52,220 nucleotides of DNA from an uncultured Myxococcaceae bacterium. GTDB taxonomy: Bacteria > Myxococcota_A > Polyangia > Polyangiales > Ga0077539. Positions 1 through 9,021 of this stretch are shown piece by piece. Below the pieces are notes generated by a model. It did not search any database. It worked only from the letters and a program-made list of their open reading frames with translations, and was not told the origin of the DNA. Position 1 is the stretch's first letter. The number at the start of each line of letters is the position of its first letter. The stretch is from assembly GCA_945952225.1 (NCBI GenBank), contig CAMFHP010000053.1, forward strand, positions 1 to 52,220. Reading direction: 5' to 3'. The position numbers and the translations under genes are program-made.

Positions 1-1
1 C

Positions 2-1558
2 CCCACGCCCGCACCGCGCACAGTCACGCCGCCCCCTGCCCCCGCTGCGCGCGCAGTAACGCCACTCCCCCCGCCCGCCCCCGCGCAGCCCCGCCGCGCG
101 CAGAACGGAACGTGGCGCCGCCTCCCGCGCGTGGCCCTCGCGAACGTCCGCACGCTGGCCCGCTGGGACGATCCCCCCGACTTCGACGACGACGGCCTCC
201 CCGACCCGATCGTCGCGGTGGAATACCACTACGGCCACACGCCCTGCCGCGCGGTCGCCTCGGACCACCCGTGCCCCACGGCGGCACACGACGACGTGCA
301 GGGAGACGGCGCGAACGGCTCGATGGTGGCGGCCTTCATCGCGCTCTTCTCCGGCGATGCGCCCGCCGCCCCCGACGCCGGACCGCCCCCGGCGCCCACC
401 GACGGACGCCTCCTCGGCACGCGCCGCGTGTGGCTCTCGACGACGGCGATGCCGCACACGCGCGCGTCGGCGTGGGAGTTCTCCGAGTTCGGTCCGGGCC
501 TGCTGGTGCGCACGATCCTCGACGCCGACGAGGCGCCGCACAGCACCGACGCGGTCGACGTGGTCGACGTCTTCACGGGCCTGGGCCTCGACCGTCGCGC
601 GGGCGTGGTGGTGCATCACTGCGCGCGCTTCATGAACCGCGCGCCCGTGCGCTCGGCGACCTTCGCGATCGAAGACCCGACGCTCACGCCGCTCGTGTGG
701 CGCGCGATCACGGCGCATCCGTACTCGGGCTGCGCGGTCGAGGTCGCCTCCCTCGACACGACCCTCGGCGCGCGCTTTCAGGGAGCGCTCCAGCTCCGCG
801 TGCTCACGACCGTCGCCGCGCCGATGCACCGCAGCACGGCGATCGCCGTCGAGAACGGCGTGGCCCGCGTCGTCGGACGCGCCGAACGCAACGCCGCCCC
901 GTGGCCCGACCCCCTCGCGCTCGGTCCTGTGCGCGTGACCGAGATGTCGCGCGGATGCCAGTTCGATCGCCTCCGCTACGACCGCGACGGCCACCACTGC
1001 ACCGCCGTGGTGCCCCGCAGCGACGACCCGCTCCCCGGCTGCGAGGAGCACACCTCACCGCTCGACGCGACGCCGCCGCGGCCGCTCTGGATCCATCCCC
1101 ACGCGGGCATGATCCTCGACGGCGGCGTGCCCACCGAGCCCATCCACCTGGTGTTTCAACGCGGCGGATCGCTCTGGGAGACCACGCTCCCCCTCGCCTG
1201 CGGACGCGGCGAGCACCGCACGCAGGCGCTCCCCTGGCGCGGCGGCGACGTTCCGTCGGGCGTGGCGGTCTCGCCCTCGGGCCAGCGCGTGCTCTTCGCG
1301 CAGGGCGACGACCTCTGGCTCTACACCCCTGCGCGCCGCACGCCCTTTCTGCTCAACGCGCCGGGCACCGCGCTCCCGCGCCACGACATTCGCGCCGTGG
1401 CCTTCGTCGACAACGACCGCGCCGCCGCGATCTTCTCGGGCCAGCTCATCACCTTCGCGCTCACCGTCCCCGAGCACGACGAAGAACTCCCCGCCACGCT
1501 CCGCGTCGACGCCGCCGAGGTCCGCCGGGGCCTCCACGCGGCCGCTCCGGCACGGTGA
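2..1558 (+). CDS. Secreted or surface protein of unknown function, 5' end outside the window
   Basis: The frame is open from base 2 to the TGA at 1556-1558, so the true start is probably left of the window; the first in-window start candidate is GTG at 131. The visible N-terminal part is a Pro/Ala/Thr-rich linker, typical of the stretch between a signal peptide and a mature domain. It is followed by DFDDDGLPDP, an Asp-rich loop like those in calcium-binding repeats. Near the C-terminus, VAVSPSGQRVLFAQGDD and a following VAFVDNDRAA segment look like beta-propeller blades. Several Cys residues fit an extracytoplasmic location. I do not recognise a family. The gene converges on the amylase-family gene, with only 9 bases between the two stops. 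Confidence 0.7.
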   Translation, partial: PTPAPRTVTPPPAPAARAVTPLPPPAPAQPRRAQNGTWRRLPRVALANVRTLARWDDPPDFDDDGLPDPIVAVEYHYGHTPCRAVASDHPCPTAAHDDVQGDGANGSMVAAFIALFSGDAPAAPDAGPPPAPTDGRLLGTRRVWLSTTAMPHTRASAWEFSEFGPGLLVRTILDADEAPHSTDAVDVVDVFTGLGLDRRAGVVVHHCARFMNRAPVRSATFAIEDPTLTPLVWRAITAHPYSGCAVEVASLDTTLGARFQGALQLRVLTTVAAPMHRSTAIAVENGVARVVGRAERNAAPWPDPLALGPVRVTEMSRGCQFDRLRYDRDGHHCTAVVPRSDDPLPGCEEHTSPLDATPPRPLWIHPHAGMILDGGVPTEPIHLVFQRGGSLWETTLPLACGRGEHRTQALPWRGGDVPSGVAVSPSGQRVLFAQGDDLWLYTPARRTPFLLNAPGTALPRHDIRAVAFVDNDRAAAIFSGQLITFALTVPEHDEELPATLRVDAAEVRRGLHAAAPAR

Positions 1559-1567
1559 CAGAGAACG

Positions 1568-4000
1568 TCACTCCGCGAGAATCTGCGCGCCCCACGCGGG
1601 CAGCGTGAGCGTCACCGATCCGCCGCTCACCCGCGCCGCAGCACCGCCCATCCGATCGCGCAGCATGGCGCCCTCCGTCACCGGAAATCCTCCCGGCAGA
1701 CGCACCGTCACCGTGCGCGGCGCCGTGGCCTTCGAGAGCCCCACGATCGCGGCGCTCCCATCGAGCACACGCGCGAACACGAGGGTCTCCTCCGTGGCCG
1801 CGAGCGACACGTAGCGCCCGCGCTGCAACGCGGGGAGCTCACGGCGCGCGGTGCCGAGCGCGCGCACCCACGCGAGCGTCGCGGTCTCGTCGGCCGTGAG
1901 CGCCGCCCCGTCACGCCACATCGCGCGGTTGTTGGGATCGGCCCCGCCCCACGCCCCGTACTCGTCGCCGTAGTACATCAGCGGCGCGCCCGGAATGGTC
2001 ATCACCCACGCCATGCCGAGCCGATGCCGCGCGTACGGCTCCGCGTCGCGGGGCGCGGTGGCGACGTCGTCCCACTGACGTCCGGGCACACCGGGATCGA
2101 GCGCCGACGACTGCCCCCGATACGTCGCGAGCGTCACGAAGCGCGCGGTGTCGTGGCTGCCCACGTAGGGCGTCATCACGGCGCCCGCGGGGTATTGGAG
2201 CTGGCTCTGCTGCGTCCAGTAGTCGACGTGGAGCATGCCGCGCGCGTCGGCCGAGAACGATCGGTACGGCACCGCGTGGTAGAGCACGAAGTCGGCCTGC
2301 CCATCGAGCGCGCGCGGGCCCACGTAGCGCGAGATCGTGTCGTACTCCGAGCGGTTGCAGTCGAGGCCGCAGTCGCTCCACCCCATGGCCGTCTCGCCCG
2401 TGAGAAACACGCGCTCGCCCGAGGCCTCGAAGTCGTCGTGGAGCCGCGCGCGGAGGTTGTACACCGCGATGTCTTCGACGTGCTTCACCGCGTCCACGCG
2501 GAGCCCGTCGAAGTCGAAGCGGTCGATCCAGAAGGCCGCGTCGTCGGCGAACTGCGTCGACACCTCGGGGATCGACCAGTTCACGTCGGGCAGGTAGTCG
2601 GTGAAGAGGCAGTCGAGGCGCCGCGCGGTCCAGTCGCACGCGCCCGTGCCGCACACGCAGCCCGTACGGAACCACTCGGGATGCGCGCGCATGTACTCAT
2701 GGTCGCGGTGCACGTGGTTGACCACGAAGTCCTGCAACACACGGATGCCGTGCGCGTGCGCCTCGCGGATCATCGCGCGCAGCCCCTCTTCGCCGCCGAG
2801 CCGCGCCTCGACCTCGCGCGCCCGCACGGGCCAGTACCCGTGATAGCCCATCACCCGGTGCACCCCGTCGCTCGCGAGGTACGCCCCCTCCGCGTTGCGG
2901 TTCACCGGCGCCACCCAGATCGCACGCACCCCGAGTCGATCGAGCGTCCCATCGGCGATGCGCGCGCGGAGGCCCTGAAAGTCACCGCCCTGGTAGTCCG
3001 CCCGCACATCGACGCCCGACGTACGCGCCGGGTTGTTCGTGCGGTCTCCATCGGCGAATCGATCGACCATCGCCATGTAGATCGTCGCGCCCTGCCAGGT
3101 GAAGCGCGCGCCCTCGACCCAGAACACCAGCCGCAGCGGCGACGCCGCGCGCCCCGCACGGTCCGAGGCCTCGACCACCAGCGTGTACTTGCCGTCGGCG
3201 AGGTTCGACACGTCGATCGACAGGCGCGCCTGCGTCGCGTCGTAGCGCGCGGTCTCCACCGCCCGTGACACGTCGTCGTGGCGCAGCGTCGCGCGCACCG
3301 TCGCCGCATCGATGCCCACGCGCTCGACCCCCGGCGTCACCGACACCTCGGCCACGTAGCGCCCGCTGCCCGGCGCCGTGCGTGTGACATTGCCCGTCAC
3401 CAGCGCCAGCGTCGGCGGACGGCAGTCGCGCACGAGCACCGCGGAGTTCTCTACGCCGCCCACGTACTTGCGCCGCGCCCCGTCGGGATCGAACTCCCAG
3501 TTGCCGTCGAGCAGGAACTTGTACGCCCACAGCCCCGGCGTCAGCGACACCTCACCGATGAACCCACCGGCGCCGTCGCTCCGCATCGACGTGCCCGGAT
3601 TGGCCCACGCGCTCCACTCGCCCGTGACCTCGGCGCGCGTCACCGTGCGCCCCGTCGGCGGCCGATAGCGGAACGTCGTCAGACACCGCACCGCGCCCGC
3701 ATCCGCTGCCCCATCCGCCGCCGCATCGACCGCCCCATCCACGGCCGCATCGACCGTCGCATCGCCCGCATCGCCCGCATCCATCGACGCATCCGCGGTC
3801 CCATCCATGGGTGCATCGACGGACGCCTCGGGCTCGCCACGATCCGTGGTCGCGGCGTCGGGCGCGCGGTCGTCGGGCGCGTCGAACACCGCGGGCGTGT
3901 CATCGGTCGACGCATCGGCGGAGGTGCCGCCGCCCGAAGGGCTGTTCGCGGTGCAGGCCAGGAGCGAGAGCGAGAGGCAGACGAGGTGGCGCGCGCGCAT
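1568..4000 (-). CDS. GH13 alpha-amylase-family lipoprotein
   Basis: A predicted surface or periplasmic alpha-glucan-acting enzyme of 810 aa. The start at 4000 is chosen because it gives a signal peptide with lipobox LLAC (Cys16); an upstream in-frame ATG at 4105 would bury it. Residues 25-103 are a low-complexity Asp/Ala linker. Residues about 104-193 resemble the beta-sandwich CBM48/isoamylase N-terminal domain (GEWSAW, WAYKFLLDGNWEFDPDG), followed by an Ig-like segment to about 300. The catalytic barrel shows all four conserved GH13 regions: VLQDFVVNH (421-429), GLRVDAVKH with nucleophile Asp503, FLTGETAMG with acid/base Glu536, and VGSHD (His616, Asp617). A C-terminal beta domain closes the chain. 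Exact substrate (starch, glycogen, maltodextrin, pullulan) cannot be read from the sequence. It lies 40 bases downstream of a small lipoprotein gene, so co-transcription is likely. Confidence 0.93.
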   Translation of the reverse strand: MRARHLVCLSLSLLACTANSPSGGGTSADASTDDTPAVFDAPDDRAPDAATTDRGEPEASVDAPMDGTADASMDAGDAGDATVDAAVDGAVDAAADGAADAGAVRCLTTFRYRPPTGRTVTRAEVTGEWSAWANPGTSMRSDGAGGFIGEVSLTPGLWAYKFLLDGNWEFDPDGARRKYVGGVENSAVLVRDCRPPTLALVTGNVTRTAPGSGRYVAEVSVTPGVERVGIDAATVRATLRHDDVSRAVETARYDATQARLSIDVSNLADGKYTLVVEASDRAGRAASPLRLVFWVEGARFTWQGATIYMAMVDRFADGDRTNNPARTSGVDVRADYQGGDFQGLRARIADGTLDRLGVRAIWVAPVNRNAEGAYLASDGVHRVMGYHGYWPVRAREVEARLGGEEGLRAMIREAHAHGIRVLQDFVVNHVHRDHEYMRAHPEWFRTGCVCGTGACDWTARRLDCLFTDYLPDVNWSIPEVSTQFADDAAFWIDRFDFDGLRVDAVKHVEDIAVYNLRARLHDDFEASGERVFLTGETAMGWSDCGLDCNRSEYDTISRYVGPRALDGQADFVLYHAVPYRSFSADARGMLHVDYWTQQSQLQYPAGAVMTPYVGSHDTARFVTLATYRGQSSALDPGVPGRQWDDVATAPRDAEPYARHRLGMAWVMTIPGAPLMYYGDEYGAWGGADPNNRAMWRDGAALTADETATLAWVRALGTARRELPALQRGRYVSLAATEETLVFARVLDGSAAIVGLSKATAPRTVTVRLPGGFPVTEGAMLRDRMGGAAARVSGGSVTLTLPAWGAQILAE

Positions 4001-4040
4001 CGGAGGGCCGCGAGTCTGCCACAGCGCGCCGCGCGCGGAA

Positions 4041-4451
4041 TCAGCGCAGGCAGGGATGGGCGCCGGGCACGGAGATCCGCAGCACCGCGCCCTCGCGCGA
4101 CGCATCGACCGACACGCGCTGCGCCTCGCCGAGCCACTCGGGGCTCTCGCAGCGCACCTGCGGGTTCGCGGGATTCACCGGCGGGCAACGTCCCACGCGC
4201 ACCGTGAGGTCGTCGGCGCGCTCCGCGAGCGAGACCGCGGGATGGGGGTCGGCGCCGGTGAAGGTCTGCTCCAGCCGACCGTTGTGGTGCACCACCTCGA
4301 GCTTCAACGGACGCTGCAGAAGATTGAGCCCCGCGCCGCCCTGCTCGCACCGCGGCAGCCCCTCGACGGGCACCTGCCGATAGCGCACCTCGCGGTTGTT
4401 GCACGCGAGCGCGAGCACACCGACACCGACCGTTGCGAGCAGACCACGCAT
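4041..4451 (-). CDS. Small lipoprotein of unknown function
   Basis: 136 aa. I chose ATG at 4451 because a GAGGGAG ribosome-binding site lies 10 nt upstream; a GTG at 4460 in the same frame would sit too close to it. The signal peptide ends in lipobox LALAC (Cys17). The mature part is short, with about four further Cys residues and no domain I recognise. It precedes the GH13 lipoprotein gene on the same strand and probably shares its transcript, which suggests an envelope partner of that enzyme (inference from position only). A TAGAGT hexamer on the minus strand at 4511-4516 could be its -10 box. Confidence 0.75.
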   Translation of the reverse strand: MRGLLATVGVGVLALACNNREVRYRQVPVEGLPRCEQGGAGLNLLQRPLKLEVVHHNGRLEQTFTGADPHPAVSLAERADDLTVRVGRCPPVNPANPQVRCESPEWLGEAQRVSVDASREGAVLRISVPGAHPCLR

Positions 4452-4545
4452 CACCGACACACTCCCTCACGCGGGGCGCGCTCCCAGGCGGGGGCCCCGT
4501 CGCGGCGCGCACTCTACGAGATGCCTCCGCGCGCTGTCTCTCCCC

Positions 4546-5946
4546 TCATCGCACGAGCAGCGCGTTGCGCGCGAGCCACGCCAGCGCCTCGCCCGTTCGC
4601 GCCGCGTCGACCGCCCCCTGCGTGGCCTCGCCCATCGCGCGCGCCACGTCATCGACCGTGCGGGTTCCGTCGAGCAGCGCGAGCACCGCACGCTCGGTCT
4701 CGCCCACCGCGAGCCGCGTGTGGCGCAACGTCGTGAGCGTGTCTCCCGCCGCGCACTGCGACCGCGCGAGCGGAGATCCCATCGGCGTCGTCGACACCTC
4801 CGCCGCCCACGTCGCAGGCCGCGCGTGCACCGTCACGCTGCCCTCGCACACCCGCGCGAGGAGCGCCCCCACGTGGGCCACCGCCGCGCGCATCGCACCC
4901 GCGCGGTCGAGCCCGAGCGCAGCCCCCACACGCCCCGCGAGCACGCCGAACGCGAGCGGACGACGCCCCTCGCCGTCGAGCGACTCGAAGAGCGCGGCCA
5001 TCCATCGGTCCTCGGCGGAAGCCCGCGCGCGCGTCTCGTCGGAGGCGAGGCACAGCCGCACGATCGCCGCGGGATCATGGCGCCCTGCAGGTGTCTCTTC
5101 GGGCACCAGCACGGCCGCGTGGAAGCGTCGGTGTTGCACGAAGTCCATCGACTGGAGCACCCCGAGCGGCGCCCCGTCACGCAGCGTCGGCGCCGCGAGC
5201 GAAGGGTCGGCGTCGCACACGAAGCGCAGCCCCGAACGCGCGGCGGCGCTCACAAAATCGCGGAGGTAGAAGGCCACGTTCTCGTCGGCCAGGTACTCGT
5301 GAAAGAGGTACGCGTCGTCGGTGTCTGCGAGCGCGTCGAGCTCGTCGCGCGTCCACCGTCCGAGGGGCGAGCGATCGTCGTGGAGCGCGCGCGACAGCAC
5401 CGCGAGGGCACCGCGCGCCTGCGCCACACGAAGCGTCGGCGGCGCCCTGCCGTCGACGTGGGCGGCGAGGTACTCGCGCAGCGTCCGGAGGGCGTTCCAC
5501 CCGGGCAGCGCGTTGAAGCTCACGTAGGCCACGCCGCCCGGCGCGAGCAGCGCGCGCGTGCGCCGCAGCGTGGCCTCGCGCACCGCCGCAGGCACCCACG
5601 AGTACACCCCGTGGCAGAGCACGTAGTCGAAGGTCCCGTCGAGCGCGCCCTCGTCGTCGATGGACCCCTCGACAAAGCGCACGTTCGTGATCGCGGCGTC
5701 GCGCGCCCGCTGCGTCGCCTCGTCGATCTGCGACCGCGACGGATCGATGCCCACACACGTCGCCGTCGGCAGATCGAGCGCCATCGGGAGCAGATTGGCG
5801 CCGCGGGCGCAGCCGATCTCCAGCACGCGCGCGCCATCGAGCGGCGGCGCGGCGTACCCCGCCAGCGAGAGCATCGCCGCGAGGTGCGACGGGTGCGTAC
5901 GCGCGAAGCAGTAGTCCGCGTAGGGGAGCGCGTCGTAGGTGCTCAC
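4546..5946 (-). CDS. Class I SAM-dependent methyltransferase with regulatory domain
   Basis: 466 aa starting at GTG 5946. The reading frame stays open upstream to 6231, but that part is low-complexity and would overlap the divergent lipoprotein gene; the conserved N-terminus (STYDALPYADYCFARTHPS) begins right at this GTG. Motif I is VLEIGCARGAN (41-51), followed by acidic VGIDPS for the adenosine ribose. The central part (FHEYLADENVAFYLRDF) matches the methyltransferase regulatory domain found in a family of mostly uncharacterised bacterial methyltransferases. The C-terminal 150 residues look like a winged-helix-type regulatory tail. The substrate is unknown. It is divergent from the lipoprotein at 6049, with 102 bases between the starts. 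Confidence 0.87.
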   Translation of the reverse strand: MSTYDALPYADYCFARTHPSHLAAMLSLAGYAAPPLDGARVLEIGCARGANLLPMALDLPTATCVGIDPSRSQIDEATQRARDAAITNVRFVEGSIDDEGALDGTFDYVLCHGVYSWVPAAVREATLRRTRALLAPGGVAYVSFNALPGWNALRTLREYLAAHVDGRAPPTLRVAQARGALAVLSRALHDDRSPLGRWTRDELDALADTDDAYLFHEYLADENVAFYLRDFVSAAARSGLRFVCDADPSLAAPTLRDGAPLGVLQSMDFVQHRRFHAAVLVPEETPAGRHDPAAIVRLCLASDETRARASAEDRWMAALFESLDGEGRRPLAFGVLAGRVGAALGLDRAGAMRAAVAHVGALLARVCEGSVTVHARPATWAAEVSTTPMGSPLARSQCAAGDTLTTLRHTRLAVGETERAVLALLDGTRTVDDVARAMGEATQGAVDAARTGEALAWLARNALLVR

Positions 5947-6048
5947 GCCCCGAACCGTGGAGCGCACCGCCGCCCGCGTACAGCGCCAAATCGCGGCGGT
6001 CCGCTTCGTTGCGTGGCGAACGCGCACCGTGGTAGCGCCCGTGGCTCC

Positions 6049-7086
6049 ATGAAGCGAGGCAACGGAGCGTGGCGCGTGCTGCTCGGCGCACTGGCATTGA
6101 CGGCGTGTGCCGACCCGCGCAACGGCGATCCCTGCGCGAACGCCGCGTGCGATGCGGGCGAACACGACGCGGGCGACGATGCGTCGGAGATTTCCGACGC
6201 GTCCGATGCGCCCGATGGGAATGACGGCCACGACGCGGGCGATGGGCCCGATGCGGGCGATGTACTCGACGCCGCAATGGACGCACCGCGCGACACGACC
6301 GCCGATGCGCTCGATGCGACGGCAGACGTGCGCGTCGATGCGACCGATTCGACGCTGGACGCGCCGCGCGACACGACTGCCGATGCGCTCGATGCGACGA
6401 CGGACGCACCCGCCGACACGACCGACGCGACGATGGACGCACCGCGCGACACCGCTGCGGATGCGCTCGATGCGACGACGGATGCACCGCGCGACACGGC
6501 CGCCGACACGACCGACGCCGCGACGGATGCACCGCGCGTCGATGTGGCCACCGACACGGGCCCTGCGACCGGCGGCTGCGTCTCTGGCGCGACGGGCACG
6601 TGGGTGGCGCGCGCGCGCTGGACGGGGTCGGGCTCGGGCTCGCGCGCGACGGTGAGCTACGAGGTCAACACGCTGCCCGATGCGTCGCGCTGGCGCATGT
6701 CGGCGTACGGGCGATCCATCGGGTACACGCCGGTGTTCTCCGATGTGTTTCTCGGCGCGGGCGGGCTCGAACTCGGGTCGTCGAACTTCATCGACGTGGA
6801 GCTCAGCACCGCGGGCATCGCCAGCCTCGCGGGCGTCACCCTGGCGCTCTACGGACGCAGCTACAACACCACCGCGAGCGGCTCGTTCGCGTGGCAGACC
6901 GCGCTGGGAACGGGCGCTGCGCCCTCGGGCCTCGTCGCCAACAGCGCGCCCTATCAGTGGTACCGCGCCGACATCTCCCGCGTGATTCGCACGGGCGACG
7001 GAGGGCTGCTGCTGCGCATCACCGCGGGGCCTCCGTCGGGCGCGCTCGTGGTGAACCGCGTCGAGATCTGTTTCGACGGACGTTGA
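6049..7086 (+). CDS. Lipoprotein with long Asp/Ala/Thr repeat linker
   Basis: 345 aa. ATG 6049 gives a signal peptide ending in lipobox LTAC (Cys20). Much longer in-frame extension exists upstream (to 4396), but it runs antisense through the methyltransferase and is not believable. Residues about 30-175 are an acidic DAPRDTTADALDAT-type repeat linker encoded by 78-bp tandem repeats. Residues about 178-345 form a compact beta-rich domain (GTWVARARWTGSGSGSR ... VNRVEICFDGR) that I cannot assign to a family but which resembles C-terminal domains of other myxobacterial secreted proteins. A long acidic stalk holding one globular domain off the outer membrane is the likely architecture. No Shine-Dalgarno is visible; TAGCGC lies about 10 nt before the start. 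Confidence 0.82.
   Translation: MKRGNGAWRVLLGALALTACADPRNGDPCANAACDAGEHDAGDDASEISDASDAPDGNDGHDAGDGPDAGDVLDAAMDAPRDTTADALDATADVRVDATDSTLDAPRDTTADALDATTDAPADTTDATMDAPRDTAADALDATTDAPRDTAADTTDAATDAPRVDVATDTGPATGGCVSGATGTWVARARWTGSGSGSRATVSYEVNTLPDASRWRMSAYGRSIGYTPVFSDVFLGAGGLELGSSNFIDVELSTAGIASLAGVTLALYGRSYNTTASGSFAWQTALGTGAAPSGLVANSAPYQWYRADISRVIRTGDGGLLLRITAGPPSGALVVNRVEICFDGR
6280..6540 (+). repeat. 78-bp in-frame tandem repeat (about 3 copies)
   Basis: Units begin GACGCACCGCGCGACAC and recur with a period of 26 codons (78 bp); the third copy is 30 codons long. They encode the acidic DAPRDTxADALDAT linker of the lipoprotein at 6049. Near-identity between copies at the DNA level suggests recent slippage or recombination, so copy number may vary between strains. 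Confidence 0.85.
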
Positions 7087-7223
7087 GCGCGCGTCCCGTC
7101 ACGCCCCCTGTGCGGCGGGTCTGAAACGATCCGTGCGGTCGAAGTTCCCCGGCGACAGCGCGTAGCAACCATCGCACGATGCGTCGCCCGCGCAGGCCGT
7201 GGAGGTCTGCGCCGCGCCCGTGT

Positions 7224-7230
7224 GGAGGAG
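7224..7230 (+). promoter_or_regulatory. Strong ribosome-binding site GGAGGAG
   Basis: GGAGGAG ends 9 nt before ATG 7240 and decides that start over the GTG at 7222, which overlaps the element itself. Confidence 0.8.
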
Positions 7231-7239
7231 ACCGTTCCG

Positions 7240-8082
7240 ATGATGACCCGTTCGATCCGTTCCGCGCTCGCGGTGGTGGCGCTCGCCGCGCCGCTCGCGT
7301 CGTGTCAGTCGGCCATGCAGCTCGCCGGCGCCCTTCAGGGACAGGGCCAGGGCGGCGCGTCGCCCATCGCGCGCCCCAATCCCCCGACGCTCCTCCGCAC
7401 CGAGGTGCGCCTCGCCGAACGCCCGACGGAGCAGCAGCTCGCGGCGTACTACTGCTCGCAGCTCGTGAACGTGCCCGCGATCATCTCGCCGTGCCGTGTG
7501 TTCGGGCAGATTCCCACGCGCGACTCGCTGCGCTTCACCTTCGCCGTCGACCTCACGCTGCGCAACGACAACCAGATCCCGCTGCCCACGGCCGAAGCGC
7601 TCCTCGCGTTCACCGCGTACCCGCAGGCCACGGGGCAGCAGAACCTCGGCGCGCTCTGCGTCTCGCTCCGTGACGAGCGCGCGGTCACCGACGCGCCCAA
7701 CGGCTGCCGCGACACGGGCAACAACATCCGCACGATGGCGGACTTCGCCGGCGCCGCGGCGCGCTTTCTCTTCAACGTCGCCACGAACCAGACGCGCTTC
7801 GAAGACGTGCGCATCCGCACCATTCCGCCGGGCGGAGAGATCCACGTGGTGGTGAGCCTCGGCCTCGACCCCGAGAGCACCGTGGGCCTCATTCGCACGA
7901 TGTCGGAGTCGCAGATTCAAGGCGTTCAGCGCGGACAGGCCCCGCACTTCACCATCCCCTACAACCTCGAAGGCTCGCTCTGGGTCGAGGTGCAGAACTT
8001 CGGACGCTTCGCCGTCGCCATCCCCGCGACGCGCGGCGAGTTCGACCTGAGCGCGCAGCTCCAGCAGGCCGCCACGCGCTGA
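7240..8082 (+). CDS. Lipoprotein with LEA/WHy-like domain
   Basis: 280 aa, start fixed by the GGAGGAG site. The signal peptide ends in lipobox LASC (Cys22), followed by a Gln/Gly-rich linker. The segment FAVDLTLRNDNQIPLPTA resembles the pattern of late-embryogenesis-abundant LEA14/WHy beta-sandwich domains, where N-x-N-x-I/L-P-L-P marks a conserved turn. The later repeat (VEVQNFGRFAVAIPATRGEF) fits a second strand set of the same fold. WHy-type lipoproteins in bacteria are linked to stress or envelope roles, but no partner is visible here. The family call is tentative; lipoprotein status is firmer. It converges on the barrel gene at 8197, with a hairpin between them. Confidence 0.8.
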   Translation: MMTRSIRSALAVVALAAPLASCQSAMQLAGALQGQGQGGASPIARPNPPTLLRTEVRLAERPTEQQLAAYYCSQLVNVPAIISPCRVFGQIPTRDSLRFTFAVDLTLRNDNQIPLPTAEALLAFTAYPQATGQQNLGALCVSLRDERAVTDAPNGCRDTGNNIRTMADFAGAAARFLFNVATNQTRFEDVRIRTIPPGGEIHVVVSLGLDPESTVGLIRTMSESQIQGVQRGQAPHFTIPYNLEGSLWVEVQNFGRFAVAIPATRGEFDLSAQLQQAATR

Positions 8083-8138
8083 CCGTGCACGCCTTCGCAA
8101 CACCCACCGAACACCAGAACGCGAACAGCGCCGCACAG

Positions 8139-8172
8139 GCTCCGAGACGAGGGCGAGACCCCTTCTCGGAGC
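8139..8172. terminator. Hairpin between convergent genes, possible bidirectional terminator
   Basis: A perfect 9-bp inverted repeat (GCTCCGAGA / TCTCGGAGC, 8139-8147 and 8164-8172) with a 16-nt loop lies between two convergent genes. There is no T-tract on either side, so factor-independent termination is uncertain. Confidence 0.45.
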
Positions 8173-8196
8173 GCCGTGCGGCGCCGTGTGGATCGA

Positions 8197-9021
8197 TCAG
8201 AGCGGCAGGTAGTAGCGACCGACGAGGCCCGCGGTCCAGATGTCGGTGAACACCTTGTCGCCCGACGCGCCGGGGCGGAGGAACAGCGGGAAGTTGAAGT
8301 ACGCCGACACGTCGGCGAGGGGCCGCGCGTTGGTGCCCGCGAGGGTGTATCCGAAGGCCACGCCGAGCGGGAGGTTCAGGTTGTCGCCCGTGTCCTTGAA
8401 GGGCAGGTCGATGCCCGTGTTGAGCGACCCGAAGAGGTAGTCGTCGAGGTTCACGTGGAACTGCAGCGGCACCGAGATCCCGTGCGAGACGGGATCGGAG
8501 AACGTCGCGTTGTAGTAGACCCCCGTGCGGATCTGGAGCTGATCCGAGGCGTTGTACCAGACGGGCAGCGCGACCCCGAGCCCGAGCTTCGAGCCGTCGC
8601 GCACGGGCACCGTCAGCGTGAGCTGCCCCGAGACCTGGAGCTGCCCGTTGTTGAGGAACTGGAAGCGCCCGTAGATCGACGGGTTGTTGTAGGCGAAGTC
8701 TTCGGTGAGCTGCAGGGGCAGCACCGTCGCGCCGACCTCGAGGTCGTTCGTGAGACCGAACGCGCCGCCGAGGTTCAGCGCCGTGCCCGTCGCGCTCGCG
8801 CAGGTCGTCGAGCCCAGCACCGAGATGCACGAGCTGAAGCGCGTCACGTCGAAGGACGCGTCGAAGCGCGCCATGCGCATCGGCACGGTCTGCGGCCGGA
8901 GCACCAGGCGCACGGGGTACTGCCCGTTGTTGATGCTGTTGGTCTGCGCCGACGCCTCGCTCGCGAAGGCGCCCATCGCCATCGCCGCACAGGCGGCCAG
9001 AAGAATGCTGTTCCGCTTCAT
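8197..9021 (-). CDS. Predicted outer-membrane beta-barrel protein
   Basis: 274 aa. The start at 9021 is supported by a GAGGAG site (plus-strand 9031-9036) 9 nt upstream; ATG 9042 lies upstream of that site. The signal peptide ends ASEASA before QTNSIN. The rest is a series of short amphipathic beta strands with aromatic residues and turns (LEVGATVLPLQL, YGRFQFLNNGQLQVSGQLTL, GLGVALPVWYN, VFTDIWTAGLVGRYYLPL), as expected for a small outer-membrane barrel. It ends in Leu rather than the usual Phe. No family is recognised; it could be a transporter-like or structural barrel. One pair of Cys residues lies near residue 70. Confidence 0.8.
   Translation of the reverse strand: MKRNSILLAACAAMAMGAFASEASAQTNSINNGQYPVRLVLRPQTVPMRMARFDASFDVTRFSSCISVLGSTTCASATGTALNLGGAFGLTNDLEVGATVLPLQLTEDFAYNNPSIYGRFQFLNNGQLQVSGQLTLTVPVRDGSKLGLGVALPVWYNASDQLQIRTGVYYNATFSDPVSHGISVPLQFHVNLDDYLFGSLNTGIDLPFKDTGDNLNLPLGVAFGYTLAGTNARPLADVSAYFNFPLFLRPGASGDKVFTDIWTAGLVGRYYLPL

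Noticed and set aside
4396-6048. Long plus-strand open frame leading into the repeat-linker lipoprotein
   Set aside because: It is antisense to the methyltransferase and small-lipoprotein genes, Arg-rich and low in complexity; the real start with a signal peptide is at 6049.
7099-7239. Minus-strand reading frame with a Cys-rich, protein-like sequence (ACAGDASCDGCYALSPGN) before the LEA-like lipoprotein
   Set aside because: No start codon lies in the stretch and its longer form runs antisense through a real gene; no homologue is recognised.
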